From an uncultured Eubacteriales bacterium (lineage in GTDB: Bacteria; Bacillota; Clostridia; Christensenellales; Aristaeellaceae): 64,000 nt of DNA. Location of the stretch: NCBI GenBank assembly GCA_900316415.1, contig ONCV01000019.1, positions 1-64,000 on the forward strand, read 5' to 3'. Below are positions 34,521 through 43,086 of the stretch, one piece after another (position 1 is the first letter of the stretch; each line of letters starts with the position of its first letter). Below the pieces are notes generated by a model, which saw only the letters and a list, made by a program, of their open reading frames with translations, was not told the DNA's origin and did no database searches. A program made the position numbers and the translations under genes.

Positions 34521-36128
34521 ATGACAAAAAGAATCCTGCCCGCTTTGATTACGGCACTGGTGCTGATGGTCTGCATGGAAACCGCGGGCCGCGCTGACGA
34601 TCCGGAGATCCGCAGCATGGATCCGGCAGCATGGGCGGATCAAAACAGGGTTTTCTATGAGATTTTCGTGGGTTCCTTTTCCGATTCGAACGGAGACGGC
34701 ATCGGAGATCTGCGGGGAATTCTCCGGCGAATGGATTATCTGAATGACGGAGACGCTGCCTCCGGGGACTCCCTGGGGATCGGAGGCATCTGGCTGACGC
34801 CTATCTTTTCCTCCCCCTCCTATCACAAATATGACGTAACGGACTATGAGACGGTGGATCCCGTGTTCGGAACAGAAGCGGATCTGCGGGAACTGATTCG
34901 CGCATGCCATGACCGGGATGTGAAGCTGATCCTGGATCTGCCGCTGAATCATACCGGGCGGGAACATGCCTGGTTTCAGAATTTCCTGAACGCCCACCGA
35001 TCGGGGGACACCGGAAGCCGCTGGTATGACTTTTACAGCTGGCTGAAGCCAACCGACGCGATCCCTTCCGGCCGCCGGTTCATCCCGATGGAGGATATGC
35101 TGGTCGAGGCGAATTTTTCCGATGAGATGCCGGAACTGAACTTTGACCATCCGGCCGTCCGGGAGGAGGTTCTCCGGATCGGAAAGCTATACCTGGAAAT
35201 GGGCGTGGACGGCTTCCGTTTTGACGCCGCCAAATATCTGTATCTGGGCGAGCCGGAAAAGAATATTGCCTTCTGGAAATGGTACATGGACGGGCTGCGG
35301 GAAATCCGCCCGGATGTCTACGCGGTGGCAGAGGTCTGGGATGGAGATTCCACGGCGACTCCCTACGCGTCGAGCGTGAATTGCTTCCGCTTCAGCACCA
35401 GCCAGGCGGAAGGCCTGATTGCAAAAACCGCAAAGGGCGGGAATGTGAACCAGCTGACCCAAAACACAGAGGAATACTGGCACACGCTGCGGGAAATCAA
35501 TCCCGGCGCGATCCATATCCCCTTTCTGTCCAACCATGACATGGATCGGGCGGCCGGATACCTGCCGAACAAAGGCGGAAAAATGGCCATGGCCGCAAAC
35601 CTGTATCTGCTTACGCCGGGATCGCCTTTTCTTTACTACGGGGAGGAGATCGGGCTGCGGGGATCCCGGGGCAGCGCCATGACAGATGCCAACCGAAGGC
35701 TGCACATGCCCTGGGGCGATGACGATCCGGTGTCGGACCCGGAGGGAAGCGATTATTCCAGCCAGACCGGTGAAACGGTACGGAGTCAGCTGGAAAAACC
35801 CGGCAGCCTCCTCCGGCATTACCAGCGGGTACTCCGGGTCCGGAAGGAGAATCCTGAAATTGCCTCGGGAACGTATACGGCTCTGCGCTTTGAGGACACC
35901 AAAATGGGCGGATTCCTGTGCACGTGGCAGGGAAAAACGGTGGGGGTGTTCCATAATTCCACCGGAAGCCCGCTGACAGTGGACCTGAAGGGCGCCACGG
36001 AGATCCGGCTGAACACCGTTGCCGCCGTGCTGGGAACGGCGGACGAAGGTTTCGCGGAATTATCCGGAACGGAGCTGACGCTCGGAAGCATGACAAGCGC
36101 GGTGCTGCGGGCCGAGGAAGGGGATTAA
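34521..36128 (+). CDS. Secreted alpha-amylase family glycosidase (GH13)
   Basis: This 535-aa protein has a signal peptide (about residues 1-25) and a GH13 barrel: DLPLNHTGREHAWF, nucleophile block GFRFDAAKYLYL, acid block AEVWDGD and the final FLSNHDMDR. The missing N-terminal starch-binding modules and the single-domain layout resemble oligo-alpha-glucosidases or neopullulanase-like enzymes. It would supply maltodextrins to MalEFG. Its stop codon abuts the left border of the genomic island. Confidence 0.92.
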   Translation: MTKRILPALITALVLMVCMETAGRADDPEIRSMDPAAWADQNRVFYEIFVGSFSDSNGDGIGDLRGILRRMDYLNDGDAASGDSLGIGGIWLTPIFSSPSYHKYDVTDYETVDPVFGTEADLRELIRACHDRDVKLILDLPLNHTGREHAWFQNFLNAHRSGDTGSRWYDFYSWLKPTDAIPSGRRFIPMEDMLVEANFSDEMPELNFDHPAVREEVLRIGKLYLEMGVDGFRFDAAKYLYLGEPEKNIAFWKWYMDGLREIRPDVYAVAEVWDGDSTATPYASSVNCFRFSTSQAEGLIAKTAKGGNVNQLTQNTEEYWHTLREINPGAIHIPFLSNHDMDRAAGYLPNKGGKMAMAANLYLLTPGSPFLYYGEEIGLRGSRGSAMTDANRRLHMPWGDDDPVSDPEGSDYSSQTGETVRSQLEKPGSLLRHYQRVLRVRKENPEIASGTYTALRFEDTKMGGFLCTWQGKTVGVFHNSTGSPLTVDLKGATEIRLNTVAAVLGTADEGFAELSGTELTLGSMTSAVLRAEEGD

Positions 36129-36158
36129 AAACGTCGCCTCAGGAGGCTTTATCGACCC

Positions 36159-36200
36159 ATGATCAGGATTTTATTTGTGTGCCACGGGAGCGGTGACTAA
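36159..36200 (+). pseudogene. Displaced 5' end of the PTP gene (left island border)
   Basis: A ribosome site (AGGAGG, 36141) and ATG start a 13-codon frame, MIRILFVCHGSGD. Codons 1-10 match the opening of the tyrosine phosphatase at 52748 (MIKILFICHGN), and the leader AAAACGTCG is shared too. The match ends after TGCCACGG, where the sequence changes to a GGTGACTAAG tail also seen in the relic at 44773. I read it as the original start of the gene, cut off by an insertion. Confidence 0.72.
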
Positions 36201-36233
36201 GGGGTTGACAGGACGCCCCCGTACACGTACTTA

Positions 36234-36286
36234 TTGCGGCAAAACGCGGCAGCCAAAAAGCGTTTTACTACTCTTTTACTACTTTT
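36234..36286. repeat. Island border repeat A (GCGGCAA motif plus TTTTACTAC tandem)
   Basis: TTGCGGCAAAACGCGGCAG (36234-36252) is followed by TTTTACTACTC and TTTTACTACTTTT, two units of an 11-bp repeat (36263-36286). Related arrays occur at 38850, 41277, 44609 and 52608, always at the edge of a gene group. Confidence 0.75.
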
Positions 36287-36316
36287 GGTGAAATTAAGGC
36301 AGGAATGCTGATAGTA

Positions 36317-36348
36317 GCTCCGTAACGTTTTTTTTATGGTTACGGAGC
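36317..36348. repeat. Perfect 10-bp inverted repeat
   Basis: GCTCCGTAAC (36317-36326) and GTTACGGAGC (36339-36348) flank a T-rich loop. No gene reads into it as a normal terminator. Confidence 0.55.
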
Positions 36349-36380
36349 AATAATCGATTGCTTTTTTGTCGAATATGTGT

Positions 36381-36412
36381 AGGGAGACAGGGGACGGTTC
36401 TCTGTCTCTCCC
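36381..36412. repeat. REP-like hairpin (GGGGACGGTTCTCTG type)
   Basis: GGGAGACAG and CTGTCTCTCCC pair around GGGACGGTTCT. Such GGGGACGGTTCTCTGTC hairpins recall REP elements linked to REP-associated tyrosine transposases. No transposase is present here. Confidence 0.45.
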
Positions 36413-36479
36413 GGATTGCTGATGTCGAACGATTTCCAACTGCTTTCCGCTCCAGTTCCCTGTAGCGCGGGTCTGGTTT

Positions 36480-38363
36480 TCATTCAGCATCCGGAACTGC
36501 TTCAGGCTCCTTAACAGGTACGAAGCCGTCCTGGTAGGACATGCCATACCCAATTTCAAACCAGCACTCATCCTGGCCGATCTGATTCACAGATTCATAC
36601 CATGGTTCAGGAAGCCTGCCGGAGAAGTCAGAACAACCGCAAAGAACATCCGATATTCCCTTTCCTTCGGAACCCGGAAGGTAGCACATGACCAGGCTGT
36701 CCCACTGATTGTAATCATCCTTTTCTATCAGGACATGCCTTCCCGCAATAATGCATGTGACAGTGGGCTTTCCGAGACTCTTCACCGCGTCCATGGCCCT
36801 TCTGTTGCCGCCAAGACCTTTCTTTCCACAAAGCGAGAGATCATATGTGTCTCCAAACCATTCTGCATATGCCTGTTCTCCTACGCAGAGCAGAACCACA
36901 TCTGCTGTTTCCGCCTGGCTTGGATCTGTAATGACTTCAATATCATAGGTGTCGGCATACCTGACAAAAGCTTCCAGGATAGTCGTAACACCCGGAATAT
37001 TCTTTGTCGGACTCGCGTTCCAGCCCATTGTCCATCCGCCGCACTGAGCTCGCGGGTCATCTGCAGAGGGCCCTGTTATATACACTTTCGTACCTTTTTT
37101 CAGGGGGAGTATTCTGTTCTCGTTTTTCAACAGAACAAGGCTTTTTTCGACCAGCTGTTCCGCGACCGCCCTGTGCTTCATAGAGCCCGGTTCCTCCGAC
37201 CCGGCAGTCATGTTAATGCAGAAGGGATCTTCGAATAATCCAACATTCTTTTTGACCCGGATGATTCGGGTCGCGGCATCGTCAATCCGCTCCAGGGGTA
37301 TTCTTCCGTTGGTGACAGCGTTTATGATAATCTGCCGGGTTTCATCGTACCTTACACCCTCCATGAGCATATCCATACCGCAGTTAACAGCGCTGATTAC
37401 TTGTTCTTCATATGTCTCGGGAGAGGTGCCTTTGATAGCCATGCTGTCGCTGACGATGATTCCCTGAAATCCCATATCGGTTTTAAGCTTCCAGATATAT
37501 TCACTGTTTTCATGCATCTTCACGCCGTTTAGAGAGGAGTAGCTGACCATGATCGTCTGAACACCTGCATCTATCTGCGCTTGATACACACTGAGCAATT
37601 CCTTAACCTGCTGGTCTGAAAGAACCGCGTTGCCCCGGTCCAGAAGACGGATATAATCGCTCTCTTCTCCTGTTCCGTACAAAACATTTCCATCACCGAA
37701 GTAGTGCTTTGCGCAGGCAATCACGCCGCAATCAATCAGGCCTCGGGTGTAAGCGGTGCTGAGCCTGGTGATCGTATTAAGATCTGAACTGATACACTCA
37801 TAGGTTCTTCCCCATCGGGGATCATTGGACTGGGCGACGCATGGAAACAGATTCCACAGCATATGGCACTGTTTTGTCTCCTCGGCGGTGATCCTGCCCA
37901 TCTGATAAACGAGTTCCTCATCATTTGCGGCACCAATGCCAATATTGTGGGGAAAAATGACCGCGTTTACACAATATCCTACGCCATGAGCGTTATCCTG
38001 AGCCAACAGTAATGGAATTCCGGATTCGGACGAAATTGCCGCAGCCTGGTACCCGTCAGAAATCTCCCGCCACTGAGCGGCCGACCGTACTGCTTCATCA
38101 CCGTAAATGCTTCCGTAACAGTATTCACGTATTGGTCCATCATCAACTTTATAGGATATGGGCTGGACCATCTGGGACACTTTCTGTTCCAGTGTCATCT
38201 CCGCCACAATTTCTTCCGGGGACATGGACGCGTACACCTGATATCTGTACATTTCCGTCTCGGATAACTTCTCCGGATTATCCACAATTTCAGCGGTAGT
38301 CGGGAATGCGGCTACTGAGATAATCACATTTAGCGCCATCAGCAAAGCAAATCTTTTTTTCAT
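36480..38363 (-). CDS. Glycoside hydrolase family 3 protein (beta-glucosidase-like)
   Basis: This 627-aa protein has a signal peptide (about residues 1-24) and the GH3 barrel. It contains AQDNAHGVGYC, NDPRWGRTYE, CAKHYFGDG and the nucleophile block GFQGIIVSDSMAI. The second alpha/beta domain (from about 400, KSLVLLKNENRILPLKKG) is complete, and the fibronectin-like third domain is absent. The start at 38363 has GGAGGAAAAAGG upstream. More AT-rich codons than the flanking core genes fit its place inside the island. Confidence 0.9.
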   Translation of the reverse strand: MKKRFALLMALNVIISVAAFPTTAEIVDNPEKLSETEMYRYQVYASMSPEEIVAEMTLEQKVSQMVQPISYKVDDGPIREYCYGSIYGDEAVRSAAQWREISDGYQAAAISSESGIPLLLAQDNAHGVGYCVNAVIFPHNIGIGAANDEELVYQMGRITAEETKQCHMLWNLFPCVAQSNDPRWGRTYECISSDLNTITRLSTAYTRGLIDCGVIACAKHYFGDGNVLYGTGEESDYIRLLDRGNAVLSDQQVKELLSVYQAQIDAGVQTIMVSYSSLNGVKMHENSEYIWKLKTDMGFQGIIVSDSMAIKGTSPETYEEQVISAVNCGMDMLMEGVRYDETRQIIINAVTNGRIPLERIDDAATRIIRVKKNVGLFEDPFCINMTAGSEEPGSMKHRAVAEQLVEKSLVLLKNENRILPLKKGTKVYITGPSADDPRAQCGGWTMGWNASPTKNIPGVTTILEAFVRYADTYDIEVITDPSQAETADVVLLCVGEQAYAEWFGDTYDLSLCGKKGLGGNRRAMDAVKSLGKPTVTCIIAGRHVLIEKDDYNQWDSLVMCYLPGSEGKGISDVLCGCSDFSGRLPEPWYESVNQIGQDECWFEIGYGMSYQDGFVPVKEPEAVPDAE

Positions 38364-38391
38364 GCCTTTTTCCTCCAAATGAACTCTTCAG

Positions 38392-38487
38392 CTAATGACT
38401 GAGCAGCCCGTCTGACGCCGGAACATAGATTTCCTGAGACAGCATTACCAGCTTATTGAAGTGTTTCTTGCCCATGGTCAGGGGCAT
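38392..38487 (-). other. Short open frame upstream of GH3, possible gene remnant
   Basis: A frame ending at 38392 encodes about 31 residues from an ATG (MPLTMGKKHFNKL...) and stays open a little further upstream. It looks protein-like but is too short to place, has no convincing ribosome site and may be the tail of a lost gene. Confidence 0.25.
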
Positions 38488-38544
38488 TCCTTTCTGTCGG
38501 TTCACAACGGCAAATAGGAGTTCTTCTTTTTTTCTTCATACAAC

Positions 38545-38570
38545 AATAAAAATCCTGCAAATCGCAGGAT
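38545..38570 (-). terminator. Minus-strand terminator hairpin
   Basis: ATCCTGC and GCAGGAT pair (38552-38570); read on the minus strand the stem is followed by TTTTTATTG. No minus-strand gene remains upstream of it, so it probably belonged to a lost gene. Confidence 0.55.
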
Positions 38571-38815
38571 TTATGGTTTTCCAGCTGATCCTTTGCCAGG
38601 ATTTACAGACGAAGTGAAGATTTCGAAGAACCAGTTCAGGGCAGGATAACGAGGAAACTCGCACGTACCGCGGGCGGGATCCCCGCCTCGCGCACCGCGC
38701 ACGACATGGACAAAAGATTTTTACCCGGATCCCGGAAAGAGGACAGCGAATTTTACCCCGGCTGACGAGCTCAGTCGGGAATTTTTGTTGCCGGTCGGGG
38801 CCGGATATGGTATCC

Positions 38816-38876
38816 TTGAGCAGGCTCCCTGAGTAGTAAAAAATCAGCGTTTTACTACCGTTTTACTACTTTTGGC
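38816..38876. repeat. Island module border repeat B (61 bp direct repeat, copy 1)
   Basis: The unit begins TTGAGCAGGCTCCCTGAG, contains an inverted pair GTAGTAAAA...TTTTACTAC and ends TTTTACTACTTTTGGC. It matches the unit at 41243-41303 in 57 of 61 positions. The two copies bracket the GNAT/S66/GNAT module. Confidence 0.85.
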
Positions 38877-38945
38877 GAAATGACGATATAAAATGACATC
38901 TGTTCGTTTTTTTGAATGGAGTGAAGTTCCAGAGGAGTGTGCTGC

Positions 38946-39365
38946 ATGGAAACAGAGAACTACACGGTCAGACTGGTGACGATCGGCGATTATGATGATC
39001 TCCTGAAGCTTTGGAACAGTACGGAACAGAGCCGAAGAGCCCTGAATCCTGTGGATGACAGCCGCGATGGAATAGAACGTTATCTGAGACGAAATCCGAA
39101 TACCTGCTTTGCAGCAGTACAGGATGGTGGGATCATCGGCGTCATTCTGACCGGACATGATGGACGACGCGGAATCATTCACCACATGTGCGTCCATCCG
39201 GAATTCCGGCGCATGGGCATTGCGGCGCACCTGGTTTCCCTGGCGGAGGAAGCGCTGAAGAAAGAGGGAATCCAGAAGGTATTCGGTCTCGTATTTGTGG
39301 ATAACGAGGAGGGGAATCGATTCTGGGAAAAGCAGGGTTATTCCCTGCGAACGAATCTGAATTAA
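38946..39365 (+). CDS. GNAT family N-acetyltransferase (first of the cassette)
   Basis: This 139-aa protein has the GNAT motif A in MCVHPEFRRMGIAAHLV (acetyl-CoA pyrophosphate loop R-R-M-G-I-A) and ends NEEGNRFWEKQGYSLRTN, typical of RimI-like enzymes. AGAGGAG precedes the ATG. It sits 70 bases inside the left 61-bp repeat. The substrate is unknown. Confidence 0.85.
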   Translation: METENYTVRLVTIGDYDDLLKLWNSTEQSRRALNPVDDSRDGIERYLRRNPNTCFAAVQDGGIIGVILTGHDGRRGIIHHMCVHPEFRRMGIAAHLVSLAEEALKKEGIQKVFGLVFVDNEEGNRFWEKQGYSLRTNLN

Positions 39366-39427
39366 CGGAATAAAAGCCTGAATGAGCAGATCCCAGCAGG
39401 GGAATAAGGAGAGGAGAGAGAAATTCA

Positions 39428-40462
39428 ATGAAAGCTGTCAGTAATGTCGCCATCGTCAGTTTGTCAAGCGGAATCCTGGGAGAATCCTTTGTCCGGTTTG
39501 AGGTTGAAATCGGTCTCCGTAGGCTGAAAGAATTCGGTTTGAACGTCAAGTTTATGCCGCATGCCCTTGAAGGGTTGGAATATATCAAAGAGCATCCTGA
39601 AAAGAGAGCGGAGGATCTTCTGGCGGCCTTCCGGGATCCTGAAATTGATATGATTTTGTGCGCAATCGGCGGAGATGATACCTATCGGCTGCTTCCGTAT
39701 CTGTTTGAGCATAACGAATTGGCGGAGACGGTTACAGACAAGGTGTTTCTCGGCTTTTCGGATACGACAATCAATCATCTGATGCTTCATAAGGCTGGCT
39801 TGCAAACGTTTTACGGACAGGCTTTCCTGCCGGATCTGTGTGAGCTTGGACCGGAAATGCATCCGTATACCCGGAAGTTTTTCGAGGAGCTGATCACTAC
39901 CGGAGGAATCCGGGAGATTACGCCCAGCGATGTCTGGTATGAGGAAAGAAAAGAGTTTTCCCCCGACCAGGTCGGCAAGGCGCTCTCACCCAAGACCAAT
40001 CAGGGGTTTGAACTGCTGCAGGGCCCGACTCATTTCTCCGGGAAGATCCTGGGCGGATGTATCGATTCCCTGTACGATATGTTTTGCGGGGACCGCTATG
40101 CGGATATGCCGGAACTGTGCCGGAAGTATGAGCTGTTCCCGGATGCAAAGGAATGGAAAGGAAGAATTCTTCTGCTGGAATCCAGCGAGGAGAAGCCGGC
40201 TCCGGAAAAGTACAGAGTGGCGCTTGAACAGCTGAAGAGCGCTGGCGTTTTTGATGCGGTGAACGGGGTTCTTGCAGGAAAGCCCATGGATGAAACCTAC
40301 TCGGAGGAATACAAACAGCTGCTGACGGAAGTGATCGGCCGGCCGGATCTTCCGATTCTGTTCAATCTGAACATCGGGCATGCGATGCCCCGCTGCATTA
40401 TGCCGTTTGGGATTGAAGCCGATGTGGACGCTGAGCAGCAGGTGATACGTTTTGCGGAGTGA
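39428..40462 (+). CDS. S66 peptidase family protein (LdcA/MccF-like)
   Basis: This 344-aa protein belongs to the S66 serine carboxypeptidases. The opening IVSLSSGILGE, the ILCAIGGDDTYRLLPYL block, the nucleophile block FLGFSDTT, the glutamate block LLLESSEE and the histidine block NIGHAMPRCIMPFG give the Ser-Glu-His triad. The family covers murein LD-carboxypeptidase and MccF, which cleaves microcin C and similar peptide-nucleotides to give self-immunity. Its position between two GNAT genes in a mobile module favours an MccF-like role; this is inference. Confidence 0.88.
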   Translation: MKAVSNVAIVSLSSGILGESFVRFEVEIGLRRLKEFGLNVKFMPHALEGLEYIKEHPEKRAEDLLAAFRDPEIDMILCAIGGDDTYRLLPYLFEHNELAETVTDKVFLGFSDTTINHLMLHKAGLQTFYGQAFLPDLCELGPEMHPYTRKFFEELITTGGIREITPSDVWYEERKEFSPDQVGKALSPKTNQGFELLQGPTHFSGKILGGCIDSLYDMFCGDRYADMPELCRKYELFPDAKEWKGRILLLESSEEKPAPEKYRVALEQLKSAGVFDAVNGVLAGKPMDETYSEEYKQLLTEVIGRPDLPILFNLNIGHAMPRCIMPFGIEADVDAEQQVIRFAE

Positions 40463-40568
40463 TTGATCAGGATGTTTTTCAGACGGGAAGGGATCCCCCC
40501 CGAATTTTAATTGTCAGGATAATTCTGGCGTAATATCTTTATGGTACAAAGGAAAGAAGGTAATGCCA

Positions 40569-41117
40569 ATGAGATTTGCTCCGAAGGAAGTCATCCTGAA
40601 GGATGGGCGGACATGTGTTCTGCGGCCGACAGCTCCGGAAGACGCAGAAGCAATGATTCAATATCTGAAGGAAACATCGGGAGAAACAGAGTATTTACTT
40701 CGCTATCCGGATGAAGTTACCTTTACGGTGGAAGGAGAGCGTGAAATCCTCGGCAGACTGCTTGATGATCCTTCTTCTGTCATGATGGCTGCGATCGTGG
40801 ACGGCAGGGTGGCGGGGAATTGTTCCATCAATGGGATCGGATCCAAGAGAAAGATCCTGCACCGCTGTTCGATGGCGATAGCGTTGTACAGGGAATTCTG
40901 GCATCTTGGAATCGGCACGGCCATGATAGCTTATCTTACCGAACTTGCCCGGGAAATCGGTTATCAGCAGATGGATCTGGAAGTGGTGGCGGAGAACAGG
41001 CAGGCACAGGCCCTGTATGCAAAATGCGGATTTGTTGAAAGCGGGCGAAGACATCATGCACTTCGGTTCGACGACGGCTCCTGGCATGATGAGATTCTTA
41101 TGTACAAGGAGCTGTGA
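40569..41117 (+). CDS. GNAT family N-acetyltransferase (RimJ/RimL-like, second of the cassette)
   Basis: This 182-aa protein has the GNAT core SMAIALYREFWHLGIGTAMIAYLTELAREIGYQQMDLEV and the ending QALYAKCGFVESGRRHHALRFDDGSWHDEILMYKEL, typical of RimJ/RimL-like enzymes. The ATG at 40569 is eight bases past GAAGG; the ATG at 40563 is too close. It is probably expressed with the S66 gene 107 bases upstream or from its own AT-rich leader. Confidence 0.87.
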   Translation: MRFAPKEVILKDGRTCVLRPTAPEDAEAMIQYLKETSGETEYLLRYPDEVTFTVEGEREILGRLLDDPSSVMMAAIVDGRVAGNCSINGIGSKRKILHRCSMAIALYREFWHLGIGTAMIAYLTELAREIGYQQMDLEVVAENRQAQALYAKCGFVESGRRHHALRFDDGSWHDEILMYKEL

Positions 41118-41120
41118 CCA

Positions 41121-41246
41121 ATGAAAAGAGAAGAAATGGAAGAGGTATTTGACCTCTCCCAATTTGATGAATACAAAGAAGATAACCGCCGCGAGGTGAA
41201 AGCCGCAGAAGGCGGCTTACCCCGGAGCTTGTGGGATACCTATTGA
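41121..41246 (+). pseudogene. Truncated N-terminus of an AlbA_2 domain regulator
   Basis: This 41-codon frame ends EYKEDNRREVKAAEGGLPRSLWDTY. That is the usual opening of AlbA_2/COG2865 ATP-binding regulators, which normally continue SAFANT. Here it stops exactly where border repeat C begins (TTGAGCAGG at 41243). The matching C-terminal half of such a protein lies at 43350-44580, so the gene was probably cut by a module insertion. Confidence 0.65.
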
Positions 41247-41303
41247 GCAGGCTCCCCGAGTAGTAAAAAATCAGCGTTTTACTACTTTTCTACTACTTTT
41301 GGC
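41243..41303. repeat. Island module border repeat C (61 bp direct repeat, copy 2)
   Basis: Second copy of the unit at 38816-38876, in the same orientation, with four mismatches. It includes TTTTACTACTTTTCTACTACTTTTGG, two 11-bp units, and an upstream inverted GTAGTAAAA half. Confidence 0.85.
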
Positions 41304-41354
41304 TTTTGAAATTGTTGACTAAGGCCAATTCGGGATTTATGGAGGTGATATGCA

Positions 41355-41902
41355 ATGACAATCTACGATATCTCGCAGGAGGTTTTCAGCTGTCGGGTAT
41401 TCCCCGGTGACCCAGTGCCGGAAAGAAGGGTGCTTTCTTCAATGGAAAAAGGCGATCTGTACAATCTGACAGCTTTCAATATGTGTGCGCACAACGGTAC
41501 TCACGTGGATGCGCCTTTGTTGGGCCGGCTTCTGTTACGGAGCATCACGGGATTGTCTCCGGCCATGACGCAATGGAGATATATGAAAAATCGAGAGATC
41601 GTGACCCGGAAGCTGCAAAACGACTTCTGATCAAGGGAGACGCTGTGGTTTCTTCGGAAGCAGCAAAGGTCTTTGCTTCCAAAGGAATCCTACTGTTAGG
41701 AAATGAATCGCAGACTGTCGGCCCGGAAGATGCGCCGATGGAAGTACATTTGATCTTGCTGGGTGCTGGCATTGTATTGCTTGAAGGCATTCGATTGGCA
41801 GCGGTTAAGGAAGGCAGATATTTTTTAAGCGCAGCGCCGTTGAATCTATCCGGGGCGGATGGCTCTCCGTGCAGAGCTTTTTTGATCGCTGACGATAGAT
41901 AA
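41355..41902 (+). pseudogene. Cyclase/kynurenine formamidase-like gene with internal deletion and frameshift
   Basis: The first frame (41355 onward) reads MTIYDISQEVFSCRVFPGDPVPER ... HNGTHVDAPL, the metal-binding opening of the cyclase family. The second frame (to 41902) resumes with VTEHHGIVSGHDAMEIYEK and ends with GNESQTVGPEDAPMEVHLILLG ... LNLSGADGSPCRAFLI. The two join near 41520 with a frame change and about 25-35 residues missing after the HVDAP motif. AGGTGATATGCA precedes the start. It is unlikely to make an active enzyme. Confidence 0.75.
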
Positions 41903-42033
41903 ATCAGTTTGTCGGGGCTACCAGTTCGCGCAGGGTTTCAGCCATTGAAGTTCACCTTCTTCTACATTGCGTTTTTTTGAAACACCGAATAACTTTAATA
42001 TTGACTGCTACCATATAAGGGCTTTGCTGCGTA

Positions 42034-42189
42034 TATGCCTTTGCCGATGTGCGGAAGACCGTCGATGCCACAGAAGAGGAATACGAAAAGCTCTCAGACT
42101 CCGTAAAGCAGATGAGCACCGAGGTTGCCGCTTCCGCAGAGGATATTGCGGAGGTCATGTCCATTGCAGGTCAGCTGGGCATTGAGAAT
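42034..42189 (+). pseudogene. Phage tail tape measure protein fragment
   Basis: A 52-codon segment reads YAFADVRKTVDATEEEYEKL ... AEDIAEVMSIAGQLGIEN. This is the recurring early region of siphophage tape measure proteins, where a first domain ends in IAGQLGIEN. Both ends are missing. Confidence 0.65.
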
Positions 42190-42193
42190 CACT

Positions 42194-42481
42194 ACTTCCG
42201 GGATGATCATCACGAATCCGGGAAGCGTGTATTCCGAGCCCAAGATCACGGTTATTGGTTCTGGGGACATTACGCTTATGGTCGGGACCACCATTGTGGA
42301 GCTGATGGACATCAGCGGAAGCATTGTGATTGACTCTGCCCTGCAGGAAGCTTACATCGGCAATACTCTGATGAACGATCATATGAGCGGAGATTTTCCG
42401 GTGCTGAAACCCGGACAGAACGCCGTCAGCTGGTATGGAACCGTGACCAGGGTGGTTGTGAAGCCAAACTGGCGGTTTTTA
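42194..42481 (+). pseudogene. Phage distal tail protein (Dit-like) C-terminal fragment
   Basis: In another frame, NPGSVYSEPKITVIGSGDITLMVG ... LQEAYIGNTLMNDHMSGDFPVLKPGQNAVSW followed by VTRVVVKPNWRFL matches the C-terminal half of distal tail (Dit) proteins. The native stop after NWRFL seems lost by a one-base change (TTTTTAATAA). It joins directly to the tape measure fragment, the normal gene order with most of both genes deleted. Confidence 0.7.
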
Positions 42482-42570
42482 ATAATTTTACTTTCCGGAT
42501 CATGTGAATTCATGGTATATTGGCAAAGGCCGTTCGGGCCACTATTTCTGGATTTGCGGAGGTTCATCGT

Positions 42571-43002
42571 ATGACAGGGCATGTAGAATTGCAGTGTAAA
42601 ACATATCCATTTGGTGAGCTTAATCATTTGAGGTTCGTTGTCATCTGCACCTTTTTAGGAAACAAATATGTGCTGAGCTATCATAAGAAACATGCATCAT
42701 GGGAAACACAAGGTGGGCACATTGAAGCGGGTGAAACCCCTGAGGAAGCCGCACGCAGGGAACTGTACGAAGAAAGTGGAATCACTGCGGACAAATTGAT
42801 TCCTGTCTGCGACTACTATGCTTATGATTCCGAAGGCTCCTCAAACGGACGAGTTTATGCTGTCCAAATCCAACATTTGGGGACCCTTCCGGAAAGCGAG
42901 ATGAGTACGGTGAAGGCCTTTGATGATCTTCCTGATAATTTGACATATCCTTTTGTCACACCAGTGCTGTTTTTTGAAGCAAAACAGGCAATTGACAATT
43001 GA
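42571..43002 (+). CDS. NUDIX hydrolase embedded between phage tail relics
   Basis: This 143-aa protein has a complete Nudix box, [24 protein letters not shown]. An excellent GGAGG lies eight bases before the ATG, and it follows a TATATT -10-like element (about 42512). It is intact, unlike the tail gene pieces on both sides (Dit-like to the left, tail-associated protein to the right), so it is either a phage cargo gene or was inserted later. Substrate unknown. Confidence 0.88.
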   Translation: MTGHVELQCKTYPFGELNHLRFVVICTFLGNKYVLSYHKKHASWETQGGHIEAGETPEEAARRELYEESGITADKLIPVCDYYAYDSEGSSNGRVYAVQIQHLGTLPESEMSTVKAFDDLPDNLTYPFVTPVLFFEAKQAIDN

Positions 43003-43086
43003 TCTATGATTTCCGGTTTCCATCACGAATACAGTGCCGTCCAAGCGGGCGGCACTTTCATTTTGCCCTGAAGGAGGTGAATTCCC

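Larger units (their letters stand above)
38364..38815. other. Gene-poor spacer in the island
   Basis: About 450 bases hold the short frame at 38392-38487, a hairpin at 38552-38570 (ATCCTGC/GCAGGAT) that works as a terminator on the minus strand, and a GC-rich patch (38640-38800) unlike its surroundings. No full gene is supported. Confidence 0.4.

Noticed and set aside
36198..36240. TTGACA at 36206 as a promoter for island genes
   Set aside because: The spaced -10 would be TACTTA, a poor match, and the next gene reads the other way.
38844..38900. KSSKTVVKR-like peptide read on the minus strand at several borders, taken as an integrase C-terminus
   Set aside because: At the right border the same frame would read back out of the PTP start, and no recombinase motifs occur upstream; it is the translation of the repeat.
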